Assembly (NCBI GenBank): GCA_028709305.1
Contig: JAQVXE010000009.1
Span: 1 to 40,485, forward strand
Origin: Bacillota bacterium
Lineage (GTDB): Bacteria > Bacillota > DTU025
DNA length: 40,485 bases
Reading direction: 5' to 3'
In this document: piece after piece, positions 24,777 through 32,701 of the stretch
Numbering within the stretch: the stretch's first letter is position 1
Layout of the letters: the number at the start of each line of letters is the position of its first letter
Program-made: the position numbers and the translations under genes
The notes under the pieces: model-generated
What the model was told of the DNA's origin: nothing
The model's database searches: none
What the model saw: only the letters and a program-made list of their open reading frames with translations

Positions 24777-25817
24777 TTACTTGAGTCTCCCTGACGATAC
24801 AAGGACCCTCCTATAGGTCGCAAGGTGTTCAACGACGTTTCCAGCTCCCCGAGCAACACATGTCAGTGGGTCCTCAGTAAGGTAAACAGGCATGCCGGTT
24901 ACGTCAGCGAGCAGTCGGTCAAGACCCTCCAGCATAGATCCGCCGCCTGTCATCACGATTCCTTTGTCAATCACATCTGCCGAAAGCTCCGGCGGAGTCT
25001 TCTCCAAAGTCATTCGCACAGCGTTGACTATCTCACCGACCGGATCGGAAAGCGCCTGCTGTATCTCGGTATTGGAAATATTCACAGTCTTGGGAAGGCC
25101 ATTGACTATGTCACGCCCACGCGCTTCCATGGTCTCTTCATGCTGCGAAGGATAGGCTGATCCCACAGTCTTCTTTATCTCCTCTGCCGTCCGCTCACCG
25201 ATCATCAGATTGTAATTGCGTTTCATGTAGTTGACGATAGCCTCATCCATCTTGTCTCCGGCGATCGTAATGGACTTGGCGGCCACGATTCCGCCCAAGG
25301 AGATGACTGCGACCTCCGTAGTTCCCCCGCCAATATCTACGACCATGTTGCCAGTGGCATCCTCCACAGGAAGCCCAGCGCCGATTGCGGCAGCCATCGG
25401 CTCTTCGATCAGGAATGCTTCCTTCGCCCCCGCCTGTATTGCCGAATCATGTATTACTCGGCGTTCTACCTGTGTAACGCCTGACGGAACCCCTATTACC
25501 ACTCTCGGTTTAAAAACACCGTGCCTCTTTGAAGCCTTCTCTATGAAATGCCTCAACATCGTGACGGTTACATCAAGGTCGGCTATTACACCGTCCCTCA
25601 TTGGCCTCACCGCCACAATGCTCGCAGGCGTTCTCCCTACCATTTTCTTGGCGTCGTATCCGACAGCCAGGATCTCCTGGGAGTCACGGTCAATCGCAAT
25701 TACTGAAGGTTCCTGAAGCACTATGCCTTTGCCTCTCACATATACAAGTGTGTTTGCGGTGCCAAGGTCAATTCCCATGTCCCTGGCCAGGCCGCCGAAG
25801 AGCGAAGCGCATGCCAT
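24777..25817 (-). CDS. mreB: Rod shape-determining actin homologue MreB
   Basis: This actin-like ATPase of 346 residues forms membrane-associated filaments that guide elongation. Nucleotide-binding motifs are present: GIDLGTANTLVYV near the N-terminus, VVDIGGGTTEVAVISLGG in the middle and GIVMTGGGSMLEGLD near the C-terminus. A GAAGGGAG site stands 9 nt before the ATG. The N-terminal extension of about ten residues (ACASLFGGLARD) could be the membrane-binding helix. Confidence 0.98.
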   Translation of the reverse strand: MACASLFGGLARDMGIDLGTANTLVYVRGKGIVLQEPSVIAIDRDSQEILAVGYDAKKMVGRTPASIVAVRPMRDGVIADLDVTVTMLRHFIEKASKRHGVFKPRVVIGVPSGVTQVERRVIHDSAIQAGAKEAFLIEEPMAAAIGAGLPVEDATGNMVVDIGGGTTEVAVISLGGIVAAKSITIAGDKMDEAIVNYMKRNYNLMIGERTAEEIKKTVGSAYPSQHEETMEARGRDIVNGLPKTVNISNTEIQQALSDPVGEIVNAVRMTLEKTPPELSADVIDKGIVMTGGGSMLEGLDRLLADVTGMPVYLTEDPLTCVARGAGNVVEHLATYRRVLVSSGRLK

Positions 25818-25851
25818 GATGAATGGCTCCCTTCTATGTCAAGATTGTTTA

Positions 25852-26571
25852 TCAGCCAAAATTCATGAACCCTTTTTCCTTGAAGCTGACATACAGATTG
25901 TCACCGATTATTATGTGATCCAGCACTTCTATCCCGATCAAAGCCCCCGCTCGTACAAGCCTCTTTGTGATCGCAATATCCTCCGGGCTTGGAGCAGGAT
26001 CTCCACTAGGATGGTTGTGGGCTACAATCACCCCTGCACTGCCAACGCGAATGGCCGCCCTGAACACCTCCCTCGGATGCACTATGGAGGAGTTCAGTGT
26101 GCCAACTGAGATGGTTGCATTGTCGATCACACGATTTCTGGTGTCCAAGAAGATAGTGCGAAACTCTTCCTTCTCCAGATAGCGCATTGCAGGCATCAGC
26201 AAATCCGCTACATCTTTCGCGCTCGAGATAGCGAGCCTAGACTCTCCTTCTGATACTACAACCCTTCTGCCGAGCTCTATAGCGGCCACTATCTGCGCGG
26301 CTCGAACCGGCCCTATGCCAGGTATTTTCAGCAGTTCATGCACTCCCGCAGTGGCCAATTTCCTCGCCGTGCCGCACTTGGAAAGCACACGAGCCGCAAC
26401 ATCAACTGCGCTTTCGCCCGGGCGTCCACACCTTATTATCACTGCTATCAGTTCCGCAGTGGAAACCGATTCAGGGCCGAACTCTAGCAGCCTTTCCATT
26501 GGCCTTTCGCTTGGAGGCATCTCCCTGATGCCACGGCCCACTACATTACGTTCAGAACCAACTCGGCTCAT
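25852..26571 (-). CDS. radC: RadC family JAB-domain protein
   Basis: This protein has a helix-hairpin-helix region (LLKIPGIGPVRAAQIVAAIELGR split over about 81-103) and a C-terminal JAB1/MPN+ domain. The metal motif is HNHPSGDPAPSPED (from about residue 185). The RadC family is common, but its function is unsettled, and the old DNA-repair label is not well supported. The ATG at 26571 has a GAGGTG site just before it. The longer reading to 26610 lacks one. It lies between maf and mreB, a standard order in Bacillota. Confidence 0.93.
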   Translation of the reverse strand: MSRVGSERNVVGRGIREMPPSERPMERLLEFGPESVSTAELIAVIIRCGRPGESAVDVAARVLSKCGTARKLATAGVHELLKIPGIGPVRAAQIVAAIELGRRVVVSEGESRLAISSAKDVADLLMPAMRYLEKEEFRTIFLDTRNRVIDNATISVGTLNSSIVHPREVFRAAIRVGSAGVIVAHNHPSGDPAPSPEDIAITKRLVRAGALIGIEVLDHIIIGDNLYVSFKEKGFMNFG

Positions 26572-26637
26572 TATCACACCTCGCCTGCATTTTCTTGCAA
26601 GCGATGCCACGGCGAGGCGCTCCTGAAGCAGGTGTTC

Positions 26638-27213
26638 TCAAAGCACTACATAGCCAAACTTCCTGAGCATAGATGCCAGCCTACCAAGGGGAAGACCTAC
26701 CACGCAATTGTAGTCGCCCGCTATTGACTCTACGAGCAGGCCGCCGATTCCTTGAATAGCATAGGCTCCCGCCTTACCCATTGGCTCCCCGGTTTCAACG
26801 TATCTGAGAATGCTTTCATCAGAAAGGGGTCTGAACTTTACCGTAGTCATCTCGTATTCAGTCACCGAATCGCCACATCCGGCATCGATCACCGAAACTC
26901 CCGAGTAAACCTGGTGCGCCTTATCTGAGAGCGCACGCAGCATTCGAAAGGCATCGTCAGAGTCCACCGGTTTCCCCAACACTCGGCTATCTGAAACAAC
27001 TATTGTGTCAGCCCCGATAACGAGCCCCTGGTCAACCCCCTGCGCCACGTCAGCTGCCTTGGCATATGCCAACCGCATGACAAGATCGGCCGGGCCGACG
27101 CCGTTAACTTCTTCCTCTGAAACATTGCTCGGGATGACCTCGAAATCCAACCCGATACCGTGCAACAGCTGGGAACGCCTGGGAGATGCAGATGCCAGAA
27201 TCAGCCTACTCAC
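26638..27213 (-). CDS. maf: Maf-like nucleoside triphosphate pyrophosphatase
   Basis: Maf proteins hydrolyse dTTP, UTP or modified nucleotides and so keep them out of nucleic acids. With the GTG at 27213 the protein is 191 residues, the normal family length. It begins SRLILASASPRRSQLL, the Maf signature, followed by GADTIVVSDSRVLGKP with the catalytic acidic residue. A GGAGG stands about 12 nt upstream, slightly far. A longer frame to 27330 adds 39 residues without family similarity. It is first of the maf-radC-mre-min operon. Confidence 0.93.
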   Translation of the reverse strand: MSRLILASASPRRSQLLHGIGLDFEVIPSNVSEEEVNGVGPADLVMRLAYAKAADVAQGVDQGLVIGADTIVVSDSRVLGKPVDSDDAFRMLRALSDKAHQVYSGVSVIDAGCGDSVTEYEMTTVKFRPLSDESILRYVETGEPMGKAGAYAIQGIGGLLVESIAGDYNCVVGLPLGRLASMLRKFGYVVL

Positions 27214-27465
27214 AACAGCAAAATTCCTCCATGCCCCACAAGAGCGATGCCAAGCGGCACCGCCCAAAGGGCCTCTCTTTGCCTTTATTAAGTCTACCAT
27301 TTGAATTCCACGTTTACAAGAATGTCGCATCGATCAAGACATGGAATACAGAGAGCGGGCTCCCAAGAGTGGAAGCCCGTCTGCAAGATTCTAGCTCCGT
27401 TCGCCGCACCGCATAAGACTCTGACACTCAACGGAGACTAATCCCTGAGCCATTGCCAGCCTGCC
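27214..27465. other. Intergenic region between rnfB and maf
   Basis: A 9-bp hairpin (27356-27364 with 27371-27379) read on the minus strand is followed by CTCTCTGTATTCC, a poor U-tract, so it is at best a weak rnf terminator. A TAGAAT (27388-27393) could be a -10 element but has no good -35. I did not find a convincing promoter for the long maf to rng operon here, so some readthrough from rnf is possible. Confidence 0.45.
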
Positions 27466-28302
27466 TCATACTGCCGCCTTTTTCCCGCTGATTGGTGCAG
27501 CCTCTCCTGAGGCAGCGAAGTCGAGAATGCATTTTTGAGGGCACTTCTCTATGCAAAGGCCGCATCTTGTGCACTTGGACTGGTCTATTACAGCAAGGTT
27601 ATCAATCATCTCTATGGCCTTCTCAGGGCAATTCTTGGCACACATTCCACATCCAATGCACCCTACTGAACATGCCTTCCGCACCTCAGGGCCTCGCGCA
27701 TGCGACTTGCATACCACATTGACCGATTCAGATGCCGTGCGAAGCTCAATCAGTTGCCGCGGACAAGCTGCAACACACTTTCCGCATCCTGTGCAAAGCG
27801 CTTCGTCTACTATAGGCAGCCCCTCATCGCCCATTGACATTGCACCAAACGGGCATGCTGCCACACACGATCCAAGGCCAAGGCAACCATAGGTGCACAC
27901 CTTGGCACCTCCCCCAGTAATCTGGGCAGATCGGCAATCCTGAATTCCCCTGTAATCATAAAGCTCCGCAGCGTGCTCACGGCTTCCTCGGCATAGCACC
28001 CTGGCGTACTTTGGCTCAGCCGCAGCGCACTCCACTCCCATTATCTTGGCAATCTTCTCCGCTATCGCGCTTTTCCCGACAGGGCAGCCGGTTACGGGCG
28101 CATCGCCTGAGACTATGGCGCCAGCAAGGGCAGAGCAACCTGCAAATCCACAACCCCCGCAATTGGCGCCTGGCAACACTTCCATTATCTGATCGATCCT
28201 CGGGTCCTGGTCAACCGCTAGTTTCTTTGACGCGGCTCCAAGTGAAAGCCCAAAGATCAGCCCCATAGCCCCCATGCTCAACAACGCACTAAGACTGCTC
28301 AT
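27466..28302 (-). CDS. rnfB: Rnf complex ferredoxin subunit RnfB
   Basis: RnfB accepts electrons from reduced ferredoxin for the Rnf complex. The 278-residue protein has an N-terminal membrane helix and a 4Fe-4S motif with C48, C51, C56 and C73 (CGGCGFAGC then CP). Several ferredoxin-type motifs follow: CGKCVAACP, CGMCAKNCP and CGLCIEKCP, plus a first set around CTYGCLGLGSCVAACP. It closes the rnfCDGEAB operon, 51 nt after rnfA. Confidence 0.97.
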   Translation of the reverse strand: MSSLSALLSMGAMGLIFGLSLGAASKKLAVDQDPRIDQIMEVLPGANCGGCGFAGCSALAGAIVSGDAPVTGCPVGKSAIAEKIAKIMGVECAAAEPKYARVLCRGSREHAAELYDYRGIQDCRSAQITGGGAKVCTYGCLGLGSCVAACPFGAMSMGDEGLPIVDEALCTGCGKCVAACPRQLIELRTASESVNVVCKSHARGPEVRKACSVGCIGCGMCAKNCPEKAIEMIDNLAVIDQSKCTRCGLCIEKCPQKCILDFAASGEAAPISGKKAAV

Positions 28303-28353
28303 CTATGTCACCCCTATCTACAAGCAAACCCATGAGTCAAAACGCCCTGTTCG

Positions 28354-28950
28354 CTACAGTCCAACAAACCTGGCAACATCAAATCCCGAAAACCCAAGAA
28401 ACGCCATGGCCAGCAGCCCGGTTGTCACAAGGGCTATGGGAAATCCCTGCATGGCTCTGGGAACAGGCGCAAGTCTTTGCCTCTCCCTGATGGCCGCAAA
28501 GAGAATGATCGCAAGGGCCCATCCGAGACCACCGGCCGCGCCGCTCACTGCAGACTCCAACAGGGTGTAGTTGGCCTGGTAGTTGATTATTGCCACACCC
28601 AACACCGCGCAGTTAGTCGTGATGAGCGGAAGGTATATTCCAAGAGCCCGGTACAAAGACGGGCTTGATTTTCTTATGACCATCTCTATCAGCTGGACAA
28701 GGGCCGCAATTACCAGTATGAATGAGACTGTTTGCAGATAAGCCATGTTGAGCGGGTTCAGTATGAAGTTCTGAACCAGCCATGTAATGGCTGATGCTAC
28801 AGTCATGACAAATACAACAGCAAGGCTCATGCCGGTCGCAGTCTCCACCTGTTGGGATACGCCAATAAACGGACATGTTCCAAGTATCCTGGATAGCATG
28901 AAGTTGTTGACCAAAGCCTGGCTGAACAGAATTACCAACAGCTGACGCAC
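28354..28950 (-). CDS. rnfA: Rnf complex membrane subunit RnfA
   Basis: This 198-residue integral membrane protein has about six spans. The first half contains NFMLSRILGTCPFIGVS, including the cysteine that in Rnf/Nqr helps hold an iron centre within the membrane together with RnfE. It pairs with RnfE as an inverted-topology homologue. It lies 13 nt after rnfE. Confidence 0.97.
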   Translation of the reverse strand: MRQLLVILFSQALVNNFMLSRILGTCPFIGVSQQVETATGMSLAVVFVMTVASAITWLVQNFILNPLNMAYLQTVSFILVIAALVQLIEMVIRKSSPSLYRALGIYLPLITTNCAVLGVAIINYQANYTLLESAVSGAAGGLGWALAIILFAAIRERQRLAPVPRAMQGFPIALVTTGLLAMAFLGFSGFDVARFVGL

Positions 28951-28963
28951 TTACGAACACCCC

Positions 28964-29593
28964 CTAGCAGCCATGCTTGTCGTTTTTCTTCATCGTGATC
29001 AGATTGACCAAACCAAGCAAGAGGCCAAAGGTGATAAAGCCTCCAACTGGCTGAGTCACAACAGACGCCGCGTACTCGGCCGGGAACAGCCTTATGCCCT
29101 CAAACCCCAGATCAGGCGCTGCAAACAGGATCCCTGTACCCAGAGGCTCTCTGATGATGGAGATCGCACACAGCGCCAACGTAAAGCCGAGCCCCATGCC
29201 GAGCCCGTCCATGATCGACGCGCCAGGCCCATTCTTGGACGCAAAGGCTTCAGCCCGTGCCAGGATGATGCAGTTGACAACTATCAATGGCACAAATACG
29301 CCAAGCACCTGATGGAGTTGGGGCAAGTAGGCCTCCATGGTCAGGTCTACTATTGTTACGAAAGTTGCGATCACCACAATGAAGCAGGGTATTCGTATCT
29401 CGGAAGGTATGAGCTTCCGAAGAAGCGATATTATCAAGTTAGACCCCACAAGAACAAAGGTTGCCGCAAGACCCATCCCTATTCCATTCGATACCGCAAG
29501 CGAAACCGCTATCGTAGGACACAGCCCCAAAACAAGCCTGAATATCGGGTTCTCCTTGTATATCCCGTTGGTGAAGGCCGTAAGCGGACTCAT
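28964..29593 (-). CDS. rnfE: Rnf complex membrane subunit RnfE
   Basis: This 209-residue polytopic protein is homologous to RnfA. LVLGLCPTIAVSLAV carries the matching cysteine, and VNCIILARAEAFASKNG is a family signature. The short C-terminal KKNDKHGC tail is cytoplasmic. It overlaps rnfG by four bases. Confidence 0.97.
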   Translation of the reverse strand: MSPLTAFTNGIYKENPIFRLVLGLCPTIAVSLAVSNGIGMGLAATFVLVGSNLIISLLRKLIPSEIRIPCFIVVIATFVTIVDLTMEAYLPQLHQVLGVFVPLIVVNCIILARAEAFASKNGPGASIMDGLGMGLGFTLALCAISIIREPLGTGILFAAPDLGFEGIRLFPAEYAASVVTQPVGGFITFGLLLGLVNLITMKKNDKHGC

Positions 29594-30177
29594 CTGCCAA
29601 CACCTCCAGCTATGCCGAGGGCACTGACTAGATCACGGACGAGATTTACGCCGGTTACCATGCCTCTCGACGAAATAGTTGCTCCAGATATGCTGGAAAT
29701 CTCCCCGCCATCCTTGTCCACAGCGAGCGAACGGGCACCGCCCTTGCCGACAAACTGCGAGGTAAACTCCGTCTTGGCAATGTTCGCTCCAAGCCCGGGA
29801 GTCTCGCTGTGTCCGAGCACCTGAAGCCCTGTTACAATGAGCTCTGAATCCATGCCAACGAGCAAGCTGATCTTCCCGCCGTATCCAGGCGCCTGCACCT
29901 TGGCCACAACTCCGACTGGCGAACCGTCCGCAACGCCTTCGAACACTTCGTCGACGCCAGCGAATCTCGGGTCGGCTTTGATCGAGGCAAGCTCCTCATC
30001 GTCGAGGCTCTCAAAGCTCTCAGCTGACGGCAGCACGACGCGCATTGCTTCTGCAACTTCCTGAGCCTTGCGCTCATCAATGATTTCGCTGGTCACGCCA
30101 TGTACGTAAGCAAGAAGCCCTCCCGAAATCGCGCATATGACCATCAGCACTAGTCCTAGTTTGAGCACGTCACGCAC
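29590..30177 (-). CDS. rnfG: Rnf complex flavoprotein subunit RnfG
   Basis: RnfG carries a covalently bound FMN outside the membrane and passes electrons within the complex. The 195-residue protein has one N-terminal membrane anchor (about 7-26) and the FMN attachment motif SGATISS, with T167 as the expected phosphoester site. It overlaps both neighbours (8 nt with rnfD, 4 nt with rnfE), so stoichiometric translation is likely. Confidence 0.96.
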   Translation of the reverse strand: MRDVLKLGLVLMVICAISGGLLAYVHGVTSEIIDERKAQEVAEAMRVVLPSAESFESLDDEELASIKADPRFAGVDEVFEGVADGSPVGVVAKVQAPGYGGKISLLVGMDSELIVTGLQVLGHSETPGLGANIAKTEFTSQFVGKGGARSLAVDKDGGEISSISGATISSRGMVTGVNLVRDLVSALGIAGGVGR

Positions 30178-31153
30178 GGTCGGTCACCTCCCCAAATCTC
30201 TTCGGGCGCGTGAGCCTGTCAATAAGCGGCACTGCGGAGTTCATGATCAATATGGAGTAGCAGACACCCTCAGGATATCCGCCGAACATCCTTATCAATG
30301 CCGTCAAGATCCCACATCCAATCCCGAAGATCACTTGGCCCTTGGGATTCATCGGAGATGTCACGTAGTCAGTGGCCATGAAGAAAGCTCCAAGAATCAA
30401 CCCGCCCGAAAGAACGTGGAAGAGGGGGTCTTGACCATACAGCCCCGTTATTACAGCCACCGTCACAACATAGGTAACAGGTATCCTCAGAGATATGTGT
30501 TCTCTCCAGAGGAGATAGAGAGCACCTATGAGCAATGCCAATGCAGATGTTTCGCCCAGCGACCCGGCTATGTTCCCCATGAAGAGCGGGCCATAGAACT
30601 TAGTCATCGCAGCTCCGCCTATGTCTCCCATCTTCCATAGAGTGAGGGGCGTCGCGGTGCTCATAGCATCGAACCCCCTCGCAGCCCAAAGGGCCCCCTC
30701 TGCAGACGCCGGCCAAATGTAACCGGCCGTAGCCAAGGCAGGCCATGCAGCGGTCGCAAAAGCGCGTCCTGCTAGAGCAGGGTTGAATACGTTGTGACCA
30801 AGCCCTCCGAAGAGTAGCTTGACTACGCCTATCGCAAAAACTCCTGCTATGATCGGTATCCACAGAGGCACATGCGGTGGAAGAACCATCGCAATCAGGA
30901 GGCCTGTTACTGCGGCGCTCCAGTCGCCTATGGTGACCGGCTTATTCGCAATCTTCTCAAAGATGTATTCAGCGCCCACTGCCGCAGCCACGCTGCAGAC
31001 AATTGAAACCGCCGCGCGAAGGCCGAAGAAGTACACCCCGGAGATCGCTGCCGGCAGCAAGGCAATAACAACATCTCTCATTATTACAGGCGTGCTAGCT
31101 CCGGACCTTATGTGCGGTGCCGGTGCTACTTGCAGTTTGGTGTTTGCCATCAC
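30170..31153 (-). CDS. rnfD: Rnf complex membrane flavoprotein RnfD
   Basis: This 327-residue protein has up to ten spans and covalent FMN. The motif STATPLT (165-171) holds the likely flavinylated threonine near 168. GGLGHNVFNPALAGRAF and MATDYVTSPMNPKGQ are family signatures. It overlaps rnfC by four bases. With RnfA, E and G it forms the ion-translocating part. Whether Na+ or H+ is pumped cannot be told from sequence by eye. Confidence 0.97.
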   Translation of the reverse strand: MMANTKLQVAPAPHIRSGASTPVIMRDVVIALLPAAISGVYFFGLRAAVSIVCSVAAAVGAEYIFEKIANKPVTIGDWSAAVTGLLIAMVLPPHVPLWIPIIAGVFAIGVVKLLFGGLGHNVFNPALAGRAFATAAWPALATAGYIWPASAEGALWAARGFDAMSTATPLTLWKMGDIGGAAMTKFYGPLFMGNIAGSLGETSALALLIGALYLLWREHISLRIPVTYVVTVAVITGLYGQDPLFHVLSGGLILGAFFMATDYVTSPMNPKGQVIFGIGCGILTALIRMFGGYPEGVCYSILIMNSAVPLIDRLTRPKRFGEVTDRA

Positions 31154-32490
31154 TTACCCCCCCGTTCCCTGGCGGCACGGCGCCTAGCCGATATCTCGAA
31201 CTTGGCGCGCTTAATCGCCTGGACCAAGTTGCGCCGGGATGGGCATACATAGGTGCACACACCGCACTCAATACAATCCATTGCATGGTAAGCCTCGGCC
31301 TCATCCCACAGGCCTGCCCCACTCCACTGATGTAGAAAGGCCGGCTCCAGCCGCATAGGACACGCATCAACACATTGGCCACACTTGATGCACGGCATTT
31401 CCTTAAAGGCCACCGACTCCTCCTGGCTCATTACCAGGATACCGGAGGTGCCTTTGCCCGTAGGCACATCGGCCGAGGGCACAGCCATACCCATCATCGG
31501 GCCTCCAAAGATTATCTTGCCAGGTTCGCCCACAAAGCCCCCACACGCTTCTATCAATTCACTTGCTGGAGTTCCTATCTTGGCGATCAGGTTCATCGGT
31601 GTGGCCACAGCCGACCCGGTCACAGTGACGACTCTTTCAATTAGGGGCAGCCCGCGGTCGAAACGATCGGAGACTGCTGCCGCAGTGCCGACATTGCTCA
31701 CAACCACTCCCACCGAAAAAGGCAGACGTCCCGGGGGAACCTCCCGTCCTAGCACGGACTTGATAAGGTGCTTCTCGGACCCTTGAGGATACCTGGTCTT
31801 AACAGGTACAACCTCTACTCCGGCGGCACTCACTTCAGCGTCCCTCATGGCATTGATCGCATCGGGCTTGTTGTCCTCGATGCCTATGCGCGTGCGCATA
31901 ACACTAATAGCCCTCATGAGAATCTGCGCTCCGCGGACAATATCTCGGGGACGCTCTACCATAAGCCGGTGATCGGCTGTAAGGTATGGCTCACACTCCG
32001 CCCCGTTAAGGAGGAGCGTGTCGACTTCCACCTTTGGCGGCAACGAGAGTTTTATGTGCGTCGGGAACTCCGCGCCCCCCATGCCGACTATGCCAGCCTC
32101 CCGGATTATCTCAATGAGCTTTTCGGGCGGCTGGGAAAAAACATTGTCGACAGGCACACACGACTCGTCCAACACATCTTCGCCGTCAGGTTCAATGAAT
32201 ATGGCCTGGTCTTGAGCGCCGAAGGCAGTTCGCACTAGGCCTATGGAGGCAACCTTGCCGGAAACCGGGGAATGAGAAGGCACTCCCCACTTCGCCTCAG
32301 TATCGGCAATCTTCTGCCCCATTCGAACATGGTCTCCTCTGGCGACCGTAGGTGTCAGAGGACAATTAGAGCCCTGATGAAGCAGTACTACAACCTGAGA
32401 CGGCCGCCGGGCGACGACAGTGCGCAATGCGGCTGTTCTCTCTTTGTTCTCCGGAGGATGAACTCCCCCTCGGAACGATCCCTTGGGCAT
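31150..32490 (-). CDS. rnfC: Rnf complex NADH-binding subunit RnfC
   Basis: RnfC exchanges electrons with NAD+/NADH in the cytoplasm. The 446-residue protein begins with the FRGGVHPPENK element, has a Gly-rich nucleotide/FMN-binding part around GIVGMGGAEFPTHIKL, an SLBB-like middle, and two 4Fe-4S motifs (C367, C370, C373, C377 and C406, C409, C412, C416). The ATG at 32490 has a perfect AAGGAG site 8 nt upstream. The longer frame to 32622 runs through the structured leader and is rejected. It is first in rnfCDGEAB. Confidence 0.97.
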   Translation of the reverse strand: MPKGSFRGGVHPPENKERTAALRTVVARRPSQVVVLLHQGSNCPLTPTVARGDHVRMGQKIADTEAKWGVPSHSPVSGKVASIGLVRTAFGAQDQAIFIEPDGEDVLDESCVPVDNVFSQPPEKLIEIIREAGIVGMGGAEFPTHIKLSLPPKVEVDTLLLNGAECEPYLTADHRLMVERPRDIVRGAQILMRAISVMRTRIGIEDNKPDAINAMRDAEVSAAGVEVVPVKTRYPQGSEKHLIKSVLGREVPPGRLPFSVGVVVSNVGTAAAVSDRFDRGLPLIERVVTVTGSAVATPMNLIAKIGTPASELIEACGGFVGEPGKIIFGGPMMGMAVPSADVPTGKGTSGILVMSQEESVAFKEMPCIKCGQCVDACPMRLEPAFLHQWSGAGLWDEAEAYHAMDCIECGVCTYVCPSRRNLVQAIKRAKFEISARRRAARERGGK

Positions 32491-32649
32491 GCACCTCACT
32501 CCTTTTGCTTCTACAAACCTGCCTGTGGAGCCTAAACATAAGACAATGAAAAGCCTCGTGCGAGGCACAAAATAATAAAGCCCGCCCCGTGAACAGACCA
32601 GCTTTACGCATCCAAGCAGCACTTTGGCCCAGACGCCTAAAGCCGGTCT
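32491..32649 (-). promoter_or_regulatory. Structured leader of the rnf operon
   Basis: Just after the predicted -10 element there is a 55-nt element (32595-32649). A 12-bp stem (32595-32606 with 32638-32649, one G:U) continues past a single G:G mismatch into 5 more pairs (608-612 with 632-636 of 32xxx) and closes a 19-nt loop. About 30 nt later a small hairpin (32553-32557 with 32562-32566) is followed by TTTTCATTGTC, like a weak terminator. Together they look like a regulatory leader. I do not recognise a known riboswitch class. Confidence 0.5.
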
Positions 32650-32650
32650 A

Positions 32651-32679
32651 ATTGTACACCACGGGACAAGCTAGTGCAA
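32651..32679 (-). promoter_or_regulatory. rnf operon promoter
   Basis: There is a TTGCAC -35 element (32674-32679), a 17-nt spacer and a TACAAT -10 element (32651-32656). It gives rnfCDGEAB its own start downstream of the hydrogenase operon. The predicted start would fall inside the outer part of the long leader stem. Confidence 0.7.
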
Positions 32680-32701
32680 GAATGCTGAGCTTATCAGCTT
32701 A

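Noticed and set aside
27388-27393. TAGAAT as -10 element for the maf operon
   Set aside because: No acceptable -35 element lies 16-18 nt upstream, so it is mentioned only in the intergenic entry.
32493-32622. 44-residue N-terminal extension of RnfC
   Set aside because: It reads through the leader hairpins. The ATG at 32490 has a perfect ribosome site and the family N-terminus.
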